Source: JARRKU01 sp050288425
Lineage (GTDB): Bacteria; Desulfobacterota; Desulfobacteria; Desulfobacterales; Desulfosarcinaceae
Direction: 5' to 3'
Assembly (NCBI GenBank): GCA_050288425.1
Contig: JBNKDU010000147.1
Span: 1-64,000 of the forward strand
DNA: 64,000 nucleotides
A program made the translations under genes and the position numbers. Under the pieces are notes generated by a model. It saw nothing but the letters and a program-made list of their open reading frames with translations. It was not told where the DNA came from and ran no database searches. This document shows, piece by piece, positions 45,177 through 54,534 of the stretch; the stretch's first letter is position 1, and every line of letters begins with the position of its first letter.

Positions 45177-47105
45177 ATGGCCACGATTAATGAAATCGAT
45201 TGCCGTTCGATGAATTGTGACCCGTTGCCTGGTGCCGAGAGTAGGAGATCCGAGTTGGCCAAACACCATAACGACATCCGCTCCACTGAAAAGCTCCTGG
45301 ATATCATACGAGACAAGGACAGTACCTCCCCTCCCCCGGCATCGACCGAATCCGTGGCGGACAAGGTTGCCGGCCGGGGCACGTCGCTCGCAAAAAGAAT
45401 ATCGATCAAGCGCAAGATCGCCATCGGTGTGGATATCGGCCATACCAACATCCGCCTGGCCAAAGTCCAACGGGCGGAAAAAAACAATCAAATAGTCGAT
45501 TACCGCGATATCCCCTTTACGAAAACCATCTCGCTGAAAGACCCGCATGTCAGAGAAACACTGAAGTCGGCCATGGTCGATTTCTGCGGTAAAGACTCCC
45601 ATTGCGTGATCTGGGGCGCCATTCAATCGGCCAATGTGGAAATCCGCTGTATCCATATCCCCAAGCTGCAGCGCAAGCAGATGGCCAACGCCATCTACTG
45701 GACCTTCACCAAAAAAGTGGCCTTGAATGAAAACCTGGAGATGCTGGATTACGAGATCCTGGGCGACATAAACGTCGGTGGCATCAAAAAAACCGAAGTA
45801 CTCACCTTCAAAGCGCCCAAAGAGGATGTGGCCGAATTCAAATCCACCTTCCAGCAGATCGGATTTCCCCTGCAAGGCATCTCCATCGTTCCGTTCGCCA
45901 TCCAGAACCTTTTTCGCACCCAGACCATCCCCACGCCGTCAGAGAATGTCTGCAGTCTGTTCGTCGGCCGGGACTGGTCCCGAATCGCGATTTACCACCA
46001 GGGAAATCTGGTCCTCTCCAGGGGGATCCGCGCCGGCATGCGTAGCATGATCGAAGCCATCGACCTCTCGTTGCGACACGGGATCAATGCGACAGCCAAG
46101 GCGAATGAAGATCAAGACACCACCGCCATCGATCCCCGGGCCCATCGGATATTCTTCGACTTCATCGATGCACACGATCGCAAATCGTCCGAATCTGCCG
46201 GTGCAAACAAGCCGAATCCTTCCCAGGTATTTCAAATGGTCCTGCCGGCCATGGAACGACTGGTACGCCAGGTGGAGCGAACCTTCGAACATTACGCCCT
46301 CAACTTCAACCGCGAAGGCGTCAGCCGCATCTACATCTCCGGCCAGGTCATCGCCAATTCCGTGATCGTCGACTACATCGGCAAGCAATTGGATCTGCCG
46401 GTTACGCCGATGAATCCATTCATCGACGAAACCGGATTCTCTTCCCGGGTCCGCATTCCCGAAACCCCTTCGGAACGCGAAGCCTATGTACCGGCCATCG
46501 GCCTGGCCCTGGCCGACAATGCCATGACGCCGAATTTTCTTTACACTCACAAAGACAAGGAAGCCGTGAACCATGTACGCCGCAACAACCTGTGGATATT
46601 GAGAATATGCGCAATGTTGCTATTCATCATGGTAATCGTGTTCTCCTGGCAGCAGAACAAACTGGACTCCAAACGCGAAGTGGTCGAAAAACTGGACAAC
46701 AAATTGATTGCCTACTCTCCGCCCGCCGAAAAGGAGATTCTCCTGGCGTTGTTCTCCAAGACGAAAAACAAACGAAAATCCATTTCAGAGATCATTCAGC
46801 GTTATGCCCCCCTGGCCATGGTATCCGAATTGGCCAATATCACGCCGGCCGGCATCCGACTATTGAGCATAGAGGCCGTGATGGGGAAGCCGAAGGCCCT
46901 GAATCAAAAGGCCGTCTCAAGCACCCTGGAGATTGAAGGAATCGTCTTCGGCAACCCCGGGGACTTCGAGACCTCGTTGACAGGCTATCTGCTCAGCTTG
47001 AAAAATTCACCGCTTTTCCGCAAACCCAGCGTCAAGGAAAAGAAGATCGAATTCTACGATTACCAAGAGGTCATGCACTTTGTCGCGCGCCTGGAGGTAA
47101 TATAA
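45177..47105 (+). CDS. PilM-PilN fusion, MshI-like pilus assembly protein
   Basis: 642 residues. Residues about 78-465 are a PilM/FtsA-type actin-like fold (IAIGVDIGHTNIRLAKVQ, FVGRDWSRIAIYHQGNLVLS, GVSRIYISGQVIANS). One transmembrane helix (about 472-492) is followed by a PilN-like periplasmic part with a coiled stretch (LDSKREVVEKLDNKL) and an alpha/beta end (LEIEGIVFGNPGDFETSLTG). PilM and PilN are normally separate cytosolic and inner-membrane parts of the pilus alignment complex; here they are one polypeptide. The unusual N-terminal 75 residues are of unknown function. It is the first gene of the pilus operon, with only a modest ribosome site. Confidence 0.85.
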   Translation: MATINEIDCRSMNCDPLPGAESRRSELAKHHNDIRSTEKLLDIIRDKDSTSPPPASTESVADKVAGRGTSLAKRISIKRKIAIGVDIGHTNIRLAKVQRAEKNNQIVDYRDIPFTKTISLKDPHVRETLKSAMVDFCGKDSHCVIWGAIQSANVEIRCIHIPKLQRKQMANAIYWTFTKKVALNENLEMLDYEILGDINVGGIKKTEVLTFKAPKEDVAEFKSTFQQIGFPLQGISIVPFAIQNLFRTQTIPTPSENVCSLFVGRDWSRIAIYHQGNLVLSRGIRAGMRSMIEAIDLSLRHGINATAKANEDQDTTAIDPRAHRIFFDFIDAHDRKSSESAGANKPNPSQVFQMVLPAMERLVRQVERTFEHYALNFNREGVSRIYISGQVIANSVIVDYIGKQLDLPVTPMNPFIDETGFSSRVRIPETPSEREAYVPAIGLALADNAMTPNFLYTHKDKEAVNHVRRNNLWILRICAMLLFIMVIVFSWQQNKLDSKREVVEKLDNKLIAYSPPAEKEILLALFSKTKNKRKSISEIIQRYAPLAMVSELANITPAGIRLLSIEAVMGKPKALNQKAVSSTLEIEGIVFGNPGDFETSLTGYLLSLKNSPLFRKPSVKEKKIEFYDYQEVMHFVARLEVI

Positions 47106-47160
47106 TGGTGCTCACCGACAGCTTGCAAACCATCGACACAAGAAGCGGACAGGGTGTACC

Positions 47161-47694
47161 ATGGCCAAGATAAGAATCCACTCGAGCAATATGACCTACT
47201 TGGCGATATGCCTATCGAGTCTGCTGGCTTTCTTCCTGGTGGGCATCTATCCCAGCGTATCTGCCCTTGAGGAAATGGACGCCGAAATCGAAATGTTGCG
47301 CCAGAAAGTCCAGACCCAGGAGCTGCTATTCCCGGTTTACCAGCGTTTGATCAAGGAAGTGGTCCGTAAGGTACCGTCCAGACTGGCTGTCCCGGAAAAG
47401 ACCAAGATGCCGCCCAATGACCTGGTTCGTCTGAACGGATTGTTCAATCGGCTGGCCGGCGAAAGCAATGTGACCTTTTCCAGCGCCATCCCCGACGCCA
47501 GCAACTATCTGGAAGACAAGGGGTATCTCTCCATGAAGGTGGTTTTCATCGGAGATTTTTTCAATTTGCGGCGGCTCCTGCTGGGCATATGCCAATTGCC
47601 CTATCTGGAGTCCATCGATCAGATCCGAATCGAAACCCAGCAACAGCGAAGTCAGAAACGGATGAGTTTTCGATTGAGGGTCGCCCAGCAATAA
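47161..47694 (+). CDS. PilO/MshJ-like pilus assembly protein
   Basis: 177 residues. One transmembrane helix (about 12-32) is followed by a short coiled stretch (MDAEIEMLRQKVQTQELLF) and a ferredoxin-like periplasmic domain with YLSMKVVFIGDFFNLRRLLL, the usual PilO/GspM feature. It should pair with the PilN-like part of the preceding protein in the inner-membrane platform. Gene position (second after the PilM-like gene and before a GspC/PilP-like protein and the secretin) corresponds to mshJ. Confidence 0.75.
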   Translation: MAKIRIHSSNMTYLAICLSSLLAFFLVGIYPSVSALEEMDAEIEMLRQKVQTQELLFPVYQRLIKEVVRKVPSRLAVPEKTKMPPNDLVRLNGLFNRLAGESNVTFSSAIPDASNYLEDKGYLSMKVVFIGDFFNLRRLLLGICQLPYLESIDQIRIETQQQRSQKRMSFRLRVAQQ

Positions 47695-47721
47695 CCGCAA
47701 CCCAAGCACCCGTGGAAGCCT

Positions 47722-48243
47722 ATGACAACACGTGAAAAGATCATCGTCGGAGTCATGTGTTTATCCATTGCCTATGGGGCCTACGATCTATTGGGATCGG
47801 GTGGTGGCAGAGCCAAGGCGCCGCCGTCCCAGGCCAACCCCATGGATGAGTTGAAGCAATTCGTCATGGAGATCTCTCAGAAATTGGCTGGCGACAAACC
47901 TTCCGAAGACTATCAATATATGATAACCCAGGCAGGAGATCCCTGGCCCAAAGATCCCTTCCTCCTCTCTTCGGCCCTGCTTCGAAAAAGCAGGGCAGCT
48001 CAGGTTACTGTATCCGAGCCTCAACCGGCGGAACGGACACCCGATTTTATCTATACCGGCTACATGCAAATCGAAGGCACCCTTCTGGCAATCGTCAACG
48101 GCATCGAATACGCCAAGGGTGAGTCCCTGCGCGTCGAAGATTATTATATTAAGGAAATTCACCCGAAACGAGTTGTAATCGGAAAGATAAACAGCCGGGA
48201 AACGATTCAGCTGCCCATTGCAGACGTCGATTCCGGAAATTGA
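47722..48243 (+). CDS. Small membrane-anchored PilP/MshK-like protein
   Basis: 173 residues. One N-terminal helix (IIVGVMCLSIAYGAYDLL) anchors it; a Pro-rich linker leads to a small beta domain at the C-terminus (FIYTGYMQIEGTLLAIVNGI, KRVVIGKINSRETIQLPI) like the homology region of PilP/GspC/MshK, which contacts the secretin. Similarity is structural, not close, so the name is by shape and place between the PilO-like gene and the secretin gene. Confidence 0.6.
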   Translation: MTTREKIIVGVMCLSIAYGAYDLLGSGGGRAKAPPSQANPMDELKQFVMEISQKLAGDKPSEDYQYMITQAGDPWPKDPFLLSSALLRKSRAAQVTVSEPQPAERTPDFIYTGYMQIEGTLLAIVNGIEYAKGESLRVEDYYIKEIHPKRVVIGKINSRETIQLPIADVDSGN

Positions 48244-48271
48244 AATTAAACTCACAGGTTGGAAATTGATC

Positions 48272-49825
48272 ATGATGCGCAAGAACCGCAGATGCTATCG
48301 AGGAGTGGGAATCGGGCTGGCAGTGGCCTTGATACTCGGATGCGCCGGGCAACAAAATCCGGAATCCGATTCGTTCGAGCGCTGGCGCAAACTGGCCGAG
48401 GAGAGCCGTGGCTATTCTCCGGCACCCCGCCAGAGAACCATGGATCTCCAACCCAAAAGAATCGAAACCATCGCTCCGGCGCAAGCCCGGCACATTCCTG
48501 TCCGGCCCTTGCCCGAACGCATCATCACCATGAAAATGAATCAAACCGACGTGGCCGTCTTGCTCCGGGCCCTGGCACGTGCGGTCAATCTCAATATCAT
48601 GATCAACGAGAGCGTAACCGGCAAAATCAGCATCAATGTCAAGGATGCCAAATGGAACCAGGTGTTCAACGGAATCCTCAACTCCCAGGGCCTGGCCTAT
48701 GAATGGGAGGGGGATATCATCCGCATCGTCAGCATGGATGACCGCAACCGGAACCTGCAGAGCCTGGAAGCCCAGGAAAAAATCCTGGCCAAAAAGCAGG
48801 AGATGGAGAGGCGGGCCCCGTTGGTCACCAAGATCATCCCCATCGATTTCGCCAAGGCCGACGAATTGAAGGCCAATGTCGAGAAGCTTCTCAGCACCCG
48901 GCAATCCGGCGACACCATCGGCTTCGTGATGGTGGACACCCACACCAACGCCCTGGTCGTGCAGGCGACCCCTACCGATATCGAACGCATCGTCGCGCTG
49001 ATTACCGAGCTGGACCGCCCCACTCCCCAGATCCTGATCCAGGCCCACATCGTGGAGACCACCAGTCGCACGGCCCGCGAGTTGGGGGTCCAATGGGGCG
49101 GCCTCTATCAGGATGCGGGCAACCACTATTGGATCTCGCCGGATGCCACCGGCGCCATCGACAATGCCACCATCGGTACCGGGCTGAACCCACAAGCCGG
49201 AACGGCCATCAATTTTCCGGCCAACCTGGGAAATGCCACCCAGACCGGCACCGGACTGACCCTGGGATTCATCACCGAAGGAACTGACCGGATCCTCTCT
49301 TTTCAGCTTTCGGCCTTGGAGGAGGAAGGCAAGCTCAACATCTTGTCGAGCCCATCCATCACCACCCTGGACAACCAGAAGGCCACCATCGAGAGCGGCA
49401 GCGAAATTCCAATCCAGCTAATCGAGAACAACTCTGTGGAAATCCAATACAAATCCGCGGTTCTCAGCTTGGAAGTCACCCCCCACGTCATCCAGGACAA
49501 CGCCTTGAAATTGGAGATTCTGACCACCAAGGACGACGTCGGTACCATCAGCGTGTCCAACGCCAATCCCACGATCCTGACCAAGAAGGCCTCCACCAAC
49601 GTGATTCTTTTCGACGGCCAGACCACCGTCATCGGTGGGCTCAAGCAATCCACACTGCAGGATAACGAAGCCGGCGTGCCCCTGCTTTCCAAGATTCCCC
49701 TGCTGGGATATCTTTTCAAGAATGACAGCAAGCAGGATACAAAGGAAGAAATCTTGATTTTCATTACACCCCATATTCTCAAGACCCGACCATCCCAGGC
49801 GATAGCGCCGGAAGAGAAAAAATAA
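48272..49825 (+). CDS. mshL: Secretin lipoprotein, MshL-like outer-membrane pilus channel
   Basis: 517 residues. The start at 48272 gives a lipoprotein signal (GLAVALILGCAG, lipobox LGC with Cys near residue 24). A secretin N0 domain (VAVLLRALARAVNLNIMINE) and N1-type domain (LVTKIIPIDFAKADELKANV) precede the secretin core: LIQAHIVETTSRTARELGVQ, GFITEGTDRILSFQLSALEEE, LNILSSPSITTLDNQKA, and the C-terminal VPLLSKIPLLGYLFKND with the family Val-Pro. The short N-terminus and gene order point to MshL instead of GspD or PilQ. It is the outer-membrane gate of the pilus. Confidence 0.9.
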   Translation: MMRKNRRCYRGVGIGLAVALILGCAGQQNPESDSFERWRKLAEESRGYSPAPRQRTMDLQPKRIETIAPAQARHIPVRPLPERIITMKMNQTDVAVLLRALARAVNLNIMINESVTGKISINVKDAKWNQVFNGILNSQGLAYEWEGDIIRIVSMDDRNRNLQSLEAQEKILAKKQEMERRAPLVTKIIPIDFAKADELKANVEKLLSTRQSGDTIGFVMVDTHTNALVVQATPTDIERIVALITELDRPTPQILIQAHIVETTSRTARELGVQWGGLYQDAGNHYWISPDATGAIDNATIGTGLNPQAGTAINFPANLGNATQTGTGLTLGFITEGTDRILSFQLSALEEEGKLNILSSPSITTLDNQKATIESGSEIPIQLIENNSVEIQYKSAVLSLEVTPHVIQDNALKLEILTTKDDVGTISVSNANPTILTKKASTNVILFDGQTTVIGGLKQSTLQDNEAGVPLLSKIPLLGYLFKNDSKQDTKEEILIFITPHILKTRPSQAIAPEEKK

Positions 49826-49831
49826 CGTCCC

Positions 49832-51532
49832 ATGGAATACTACAAGCTTCTGCAACTCGATCGGGAACCGTTTTCCAATTCACCGGACCCCGATTATTTT
49901 TTTCAATCCCGGCAGCACCTGGGATGCATGCAGAAGCTGGAGCTGGCCCTGCGGCTCAAACGGGGGCTCAATGTGGTCATCGGCGACGTCGGCACGGGCA
50001 AGACCACCATCTGCCGCCAGCTTATCCGCAAGTTTTCCCGGGAGGGCGACTTCGAATGCCACCTGATCCTCGACCCCTCTTTCTCCTCCGGTCATGACTT
50101 TCTCGGGCACATTCACGACCTGTTCTGCGAAGACAAGGCCGGCTCCACCCGCGATGTCGCTCTGAAAGAGGGCATCAAACAGGCATTGTTCCGCAAGGGA
50201 GTGGAACAAAACCAGACCCTCGTGCTCCTCATCGACGAAGGCCAGAAGATTCCCGAGCCATGCCTGGAGATATTGAGAGAACTGCTCAACTACGAAACCA
50301 ATACCTTCAAGCTGCTGCAGATCATAATTTTCGCCCAAATCGAATTTGAGGCAATGGTCGGAAAACACGCCAATTTCTGCGACCGGATCAACGTCTGGCA
50401 CCATCTGTCGCCGATGGATTTCAAAGACACCCGCCGGATGGTTCGACATCGGCTAAAGCTTTCCAGTTCACTTCCCAGTCCGGCCAGGTTATTCACGCTG
50501 CCGGCCATGTGGGCGATCTACCGCGCCAGCCGGGGATATCCCCGCAAGATCATCCACCTGTGCCATCAGGGCATGCTGGCCATGATCATTCAAAACCGCA
50601 CCCGGGCCGGCTGGTCATTGATCCGAAGCTGCAGAAAAAGGATGGCGCCGAGCATGCGTCCTTTGCGCAAAGGCATCGTGGCCGGACTGCTGGTCTTCAC
50701 CACGGTCCTGGCGGTATGGCTGTATCTTCCCAGAACCGGCGGCCGCACTGTTACTACGACCCAAACAAGCGCCTTCAAGATTACGCCGCCCATGGACGCC
50801 CTTGAGAATAAGCCGGAAGCGCTGCCGACCGCCGCCGCCCCGGAATCGCGGCCGTCAACGAAATTTGAATCGCTTCAAACGGCGGCCAATGCTTCCATCG
50901 AACCAGACCCTTCGCCCCTCGAAGAGAGTCCGGATCCGCAAACATCGCCGATTCCGGCGGATATGACGCTCCATCCATCGCCGGAAACCGACCTCGACCC
51001 GATACAGTCTCTGACTGCAGAGATGCCAAAATCCCAGCCGCCCACGTCGCTGGGCAAGCTCATCGTCCGACCGGGGGATACCATGGTGGGCATGCTCAAT
51101 CGGGTATACGGAACGTTTCGCAACCGGTATCTGGCCGCCGTCATCGAGATCAATCCCCAGATTGCCGACCCCAACCGCATCGATATCGGCCAGGTCATCG
51201 AATTCCCACCCCTGCCATTCGATACCAAACCGCTCGCCGGATCCCGCCATTGGATCGTTCTGCAACAATTGGACACCTTGCCGACGGCCATGCAACGGGT
51301 GCAGGAAATCACCAGCAATATTCGCGTACCAATGCAATTGGTGCCTGCCTGGACTCCTGCAGATGGCCTGCAGTTTTTTCTGCAGGTCAAAGGATATTTT
51401 GCCCAACGCAGCGAGGCCTTGAACTATCTCGAGGCCCTCCCCCAGGATATCGCCGCCCATGGGTATGTCCGGTCGCAGTGGCCGCAGGAGGCAATTCTCT
51501 ACGCGAACCCCTATGTCAGCGGAAACCATTAG
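49832..51532 (+). CDS. mshM: MshM/ExeA-like AAA ATPase with membrane anchor and LysM domain
   Basis: 566 residues. Residues 1-270 are an ExeA/GspA-type AAA ATPase: FSNSPDPDYFF, Walker A GDVGTGKTT (Lys57), Walker B VLLIDEGQKI. A transmembrane helix (281-300) follows, then a Pro/Ser-rich periplasmic linker of about 100 residues and a LysM-like peptidoglycan-binding domain (about 405-460: VRPGDTMVGMLNRVYGTFRN, DIGQVIEFPP), and a SPOR-like end. Such ATPases help the secretin cross or anchor to the peptidoglycan. Vibrio MshM lacks the periplasmic half; here the fusion resembles GspA. The gene starts six bases after the secretin stop. Confidence 0.85.
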   Translation: MEYYKLLQLDREPFSNSPDPDYFFQSRQHLGCMQKLELALRLKRGLNVVIGDVGTGKTTICRQLIRKFSREGDFECHLILDPSFSSGHDFLGHIHDLFCEDKAGSTRDVALKEGIKQALFRKGVEQNQTLVLLIDEGQKIPEPCLEILRELLNYETNTFKLLQIIIFAQIEFEAMVGKHANFCDRINVWHHLSPMDFKDTRRMVRHRLKLSSSLPSPARLFTLPAMWAIYRASRGYPRKIIHLCHQGMLAMIIQNRTRAGWSLIRSCRKRMAPSMRPLRKGIVAGLLVFTTVLAVWLYLPRTGGRTVTTTQTSAFKITPPMDALENKPEALPTAAAPESRPSTKFESLQTAANASIEPDPSPLEESPDPQTSPIPADMTLHPSPETDLDPIQSLTAEMPKSQPPTSLGKLIVRPGDTMVGMLNRVYGTFRNRYLAAVIEINPQIADPNRIDIGQVIEFPPLPFDTKPLAGSRHWIVLQQLDTLPTAMQRVQEITSNIRVPMQLVPAWTPADGLQFFLQVKGYFAQRSEALNYLEALPQDIAAHGYVRSQWPQEAILYANPYVSGNH

Positions 51533-51555
51533 ATGTCGCTTGTCGAGGTGCCAAA

Positions 51556-53268
51556 GTGAAAAGCAGGAAGAAGCTTGGAGAGATGCTGGTGGAGGCCGGC
51601 CTGATGTCGGAGGAGCAATTGAAGCAGGCCGTCATCGACCACAAGCGCAACAACATGAAGCTGGGCCAATACCTGGTCAGAGAAGGCATCGTCAGCGGCG
51701 GACAAATTTCCGATCTGGTCTCGCGACAGCAGAAGATCACCAAGTATTACCCCGATCGCTACCCCATCGATATGAGCCTGGCCGAAATCCTGCCTTTGGA
51801 GCTGGCACAGAAATTTCAGGCGGTTCCCGTGGCCAAAAGCAATTTCCTGCTCACCATGGCCATGACCGATCCCATGGACATCGATGCCCTGGATGCCATG
51901 GAGGTCCATACCAATATGGAAGTCGAGGCCATCATCTGCTCCTACCAGGAGTGGAATCACCTGCTGGGCAGCCTGTACGGGACCTATTCCACCATGGGCG
52001 GGATGCTGGAATCCATGGAGGGCATGGAGATCGAGAGCTCAATCGCCGAAGGGGAAAAGGACCGTTCGGCCGACGATCTGGAAGTGCGTTCCCTGCACGA
52101 TATGGCGGAGGAGGCACCGGTCATTCGACTGGTCAACTCCATTCTCTCCCAGGCGGTTCGCGACAGCGCCAGCGATGTCCATATCAGCCCGGAAAAAGAC
52201 CGGGTCCAGGTCCGTTTCCGGGTCGACGGCAAGTTACACGAAGTGCCGGCGCCGCCCAAGAGCATGCATCTGCTCATCGTATCGCGACTGAAAATCCTGG
52301 CCAACATGGACATTTCGCTATCACGGATCCCCCAGGACGGCCGCTTCACCATCCGCATGGACAACAAGGAAATCAACATCCGGGCCTCCACCATCCCGAC
52401 CATTTATGGCGAGAACATGGTCCTGCGGCTGCTGGATACCAGCAGCGGCGTCTATTCGCTGGAAGACCTGGGGATGTGCAGCGAGGATATCGCCAAGCTT
52501 GAATCGATGATATTTCGTCCCTACGGGATGATCCTGAGCACCGGCCCCACGGGAAGCGGCAAGAGCACCACGCTCTACTCGATCCTCAAACGCATCAACC
52601 AGCCGGACATCAATATCATCACCCTGGAGGATCCGGTGGAATACCGCGTGTCCAAAATCCGTCAGATCCAGCTAAACCGCAAGGCCGGCATGTCCTTCGC
52701 AAGCGGCCTGCGCTCCATCATGCGTCAGGACCCGGATGTCATCATGGTGGGCGAAACCCGCGACGCCGAAACGGCCGGAATCTCCGTCCAATCGGCACTC
52801 ACGGGACACCGCGTATTGAGCACCGTCCATACCAATGATGCCGCCGGCGCCATCACCCGTTTCATCGACATGGGCATCGAACCGTTCCTGGTATCATCTG
52901 TGATGCTGGTCTCCATTGCCCAGCGACTGGTCCGCAAGGTCTGCTCCTATTGCAAGAAACCCTATGATCCGCCCGAGGCCGCACTGAAATTCTGGCAGCT
53001 GGACAAATCGACAGACGCCAATTTCGTCAAAGGCACCGGATGCTTCAATTGCATGGACAAAGGCTATAAAGGCAGAACCGGGGTCTTCGAGATTCTGGTG
53101 ATAGACGAGATGGTGCAGGAGATGATCCTCAACCGGCGTTCGGCCCAGGAGATCACCCGCGCGGCCCACCAGGCCGGCCGTTTACGGACATTGAAGGAGG
53201 ATGCTGCCGACAAGATCAGACAGGGCATCACCACCCTGGATGAAGCCGCATCGGCGGTGATGGTGTGA
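51556..53268 (+). CDS. mshE: GspE/PilB-family extension ATPase with MshEN c-di-GMP-binding domain
   Basis: 570 residues from the GTG at 51556 (GAGG upstream; the frame opens earlier inside the previous gene, which is rejected). The N-terminus has two MshEN-type motifs: KLGEMLVEAGLMSEEQLKQA (about residues 6-25) and KLGQYLVREGIVSGGQISDL (about 37-56), which fit the pattern RLGxxLVxxG...L with Lys for Arg. The ATPase core has Walker A GPTGSGKSTT (Lys336), an Asp box, LEDPVEY, Walker B DPDVIMVGETRD, His box LSTVHTNDA and the zinc-binding tetracysteine (CSYCKKPY and CFNC). It drives pilus extension; c-di-GMP probably stimulates it, as shown for Vibrio MshE. Confidence 0.92.
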   Translation: MKSRKKLGEMLVEAGLMSEEQLKQAVIDHKRNNMKLGQYLVREGIVSGGQISDLVSRQQKITKYYPDRYPIDMSLAEILPLELAQKFQAVPVAKSNFLLTMAMTDPMDIDALDAMEVHTNMEVEAIICSYQEWNHLLGSLYGTYSTMGGMLESMEGMEIESSIAEGEKDRSADDLEVRSLHDMAEEAPVIRLVNSILSQAVRDSASDVHISPEKDRVQVRFRVDGKLHEVPAPPKSMHLLIVSRLKILANMDISLSRIPQDGRFTIRMDNKEINIRASTIPTIYGENMVLRLLDTSSGVYSLEDLGMCSEDIAKLESMIFRPYGMILSTGPTGSGKSTTLYSILKRINQPDINIITLEDPVEYRVSKIRQIQLNRKAGMSFASGLRSIMRQDPDVIMVGETRDAETAGISVQSALTGHRVLSTVHTNDAAGAITRFIDMGIEPFLVSSVMLVSIAQRLVRKVCSYCKKPYDPPEAALKFWQLDKSTDANFVKGTGCFNCMDKGYKGRTGVFEILVIDEMVQEMILNRRSAQEITRAAHQAGRLRTLKEDAADKIRQGITTLDEAASAVMV

Positions 53269-53310
53269 TCGCCATCATCCCCTGGTGCAATGCAATGGAA
53301 GGTTAGACCA

Positions 53311-54531
53311 ATGCCGACCTATTCATACAAAGCCATCAACGAAACCGGCACTACGGTGTCGGGAACCCTGGATGCGGATTCGGTGGATAGTGCCACCCAG
53401 AGTCTGGTGGGGCGCGGATTGATTCCTACGAAAGTGGTGGATTACTCGGCAACCCATCCTCTGTCGGGAATTTCGCGCCTGGTGGAGCGGCTGCGCAAGA
53501 TCAAACCCCAGGAACTGATCCTGTTCACCAAGCAGTTCCGCACCATGATCCGGGCGGGAGTCCCCATGATGGTCATGCTGCACACCCTGGAAACGCAGAC
53601 CGAAGATGCCAAGTTGAGAAAGATCATCATTGCCATGACCCAGGATGTCAGCGAAGGTGCCAGCCTGTACGAGGCCTTCAGCCGGCATTCGCGCGTCTTT
53701 TCCCCGTTGTATTGCAGCATGGTGCGGGCCGGCGAGGCCAGCGGTGCCCTGTCGGAAGTCATGGACCGATTGATCTACATCATGGAACACGAGCATCGAA
53801 TGAAATCGGATATCCGCTCCGCCCTTCAATATCCGCTATTCGTGATTTCTTTCCTGGTTTTGGCCTTTTTCGTTTTGCTGACCTATGTCATTCCCAAGTT
53901 CGCCACGATCTTCGAACGATCCGGACTGGAATTGCCATTGCTTACACGGATTTGTGTTGCCATGTATAATTTCTTGCTTCATTACTGGCCGATCATCGCC
54001 ATCGTGGCCGCAAGCGTCATCACATTGGCGCTGTACTATTTGCGCACCGACAATGGCAGATTGGCGAAAGACACCCTGCTGTTGCGCCTGCCCCTGATCG
54101 GCCCCCTGTTCAAGAAGGCTGCAATGTCCCGTTTCGCCAGCATTTTCGCGATCCTGCAGGCCAGCGGCGTCGCGGTCCTGGAATCGATGCAGATTCTGTC
54201 CGGCACCATCAACAACACCGCCCTGGCCCGGGAATTCGGCCGTATTACAGAACGCCTGGAGGAGGGACGCGGCATTTCCGGTCCGTTGCGCCAGGCCAAG
54301 TATTTTACACCCATCGTGATCAACATGACCGCCATCGGCGAAGAATCCGGCCACTTGGAGGAGATGCTCAACGATATCGCGACCCACTATGACGATGAAC
54401 TGGAATATGCCATGAAACGGCTTTCCGATTCCATCGGCCCCATCATGACCATCGGACTGGCAGCGGTGATCGGTTTTTTCGCACTGGCCATTTATATGCC
54501 CATGTGGGACCTGACCCGAATGGTGCAATAA
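53311..54531 (+). CDS. mshG: PilC/GspF-family inner-membrane platform protein (MshG-like)
   Basis: 406 residues from the ATG at 53311 (GGAAGG upstream). Two homologous GspF repeats, each with cytosolic helices and membrane segments: FTKQFRTMIRAGVPMMVMLHTL near residue 76, FVISFLVLAFFVLLTYVIP near 180, SRFASIFAILQASGVAVLES near 277, and MTIGLAAVIGFFALAIYMPM near the end. It holds the extension ATPase and the alignment complex. It follows mshE by 42 bases and precedes the sigma-54 activator by three bases, so that regulator is co-transcribed with the machine. Confidence 0.93.
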   Translation: MPTYSYKAINETGTTVSGTLDADSVDSATQSLVGRGLIPTKVVDYSATHPLSGISRLVERLRKIKPQELILFTKQFRTMIRAGVPMMVMLHTLETQTEDAKLRKIIIAMTQDVSEGASLYEAFSRHSRVFSPLYCSMVRAGEASGALSEVMDRLIYIMEHEHRMKSDIRSALQYPLFVISFLVLAFFVLLTYVIPKFATIFERSGLELPLLTRICVAMYNFLLHYWPIIAIVAASVITLALYYLRTDNGRLAKDTLLLRLPLIGPLFKKAAMSRFASIFAILQASGVAVLESMQILSGTINNTALAREFGRITERLEEGRGISGPLRQAKYFTPIVINMTAIGEESGHLEEMLNDIATHYDDELEYAMKRLSDSIGPIMTIGLAAVIGFFALAIYMPMWDLTRMVQ

Positions 54532-54534
54532 TCG

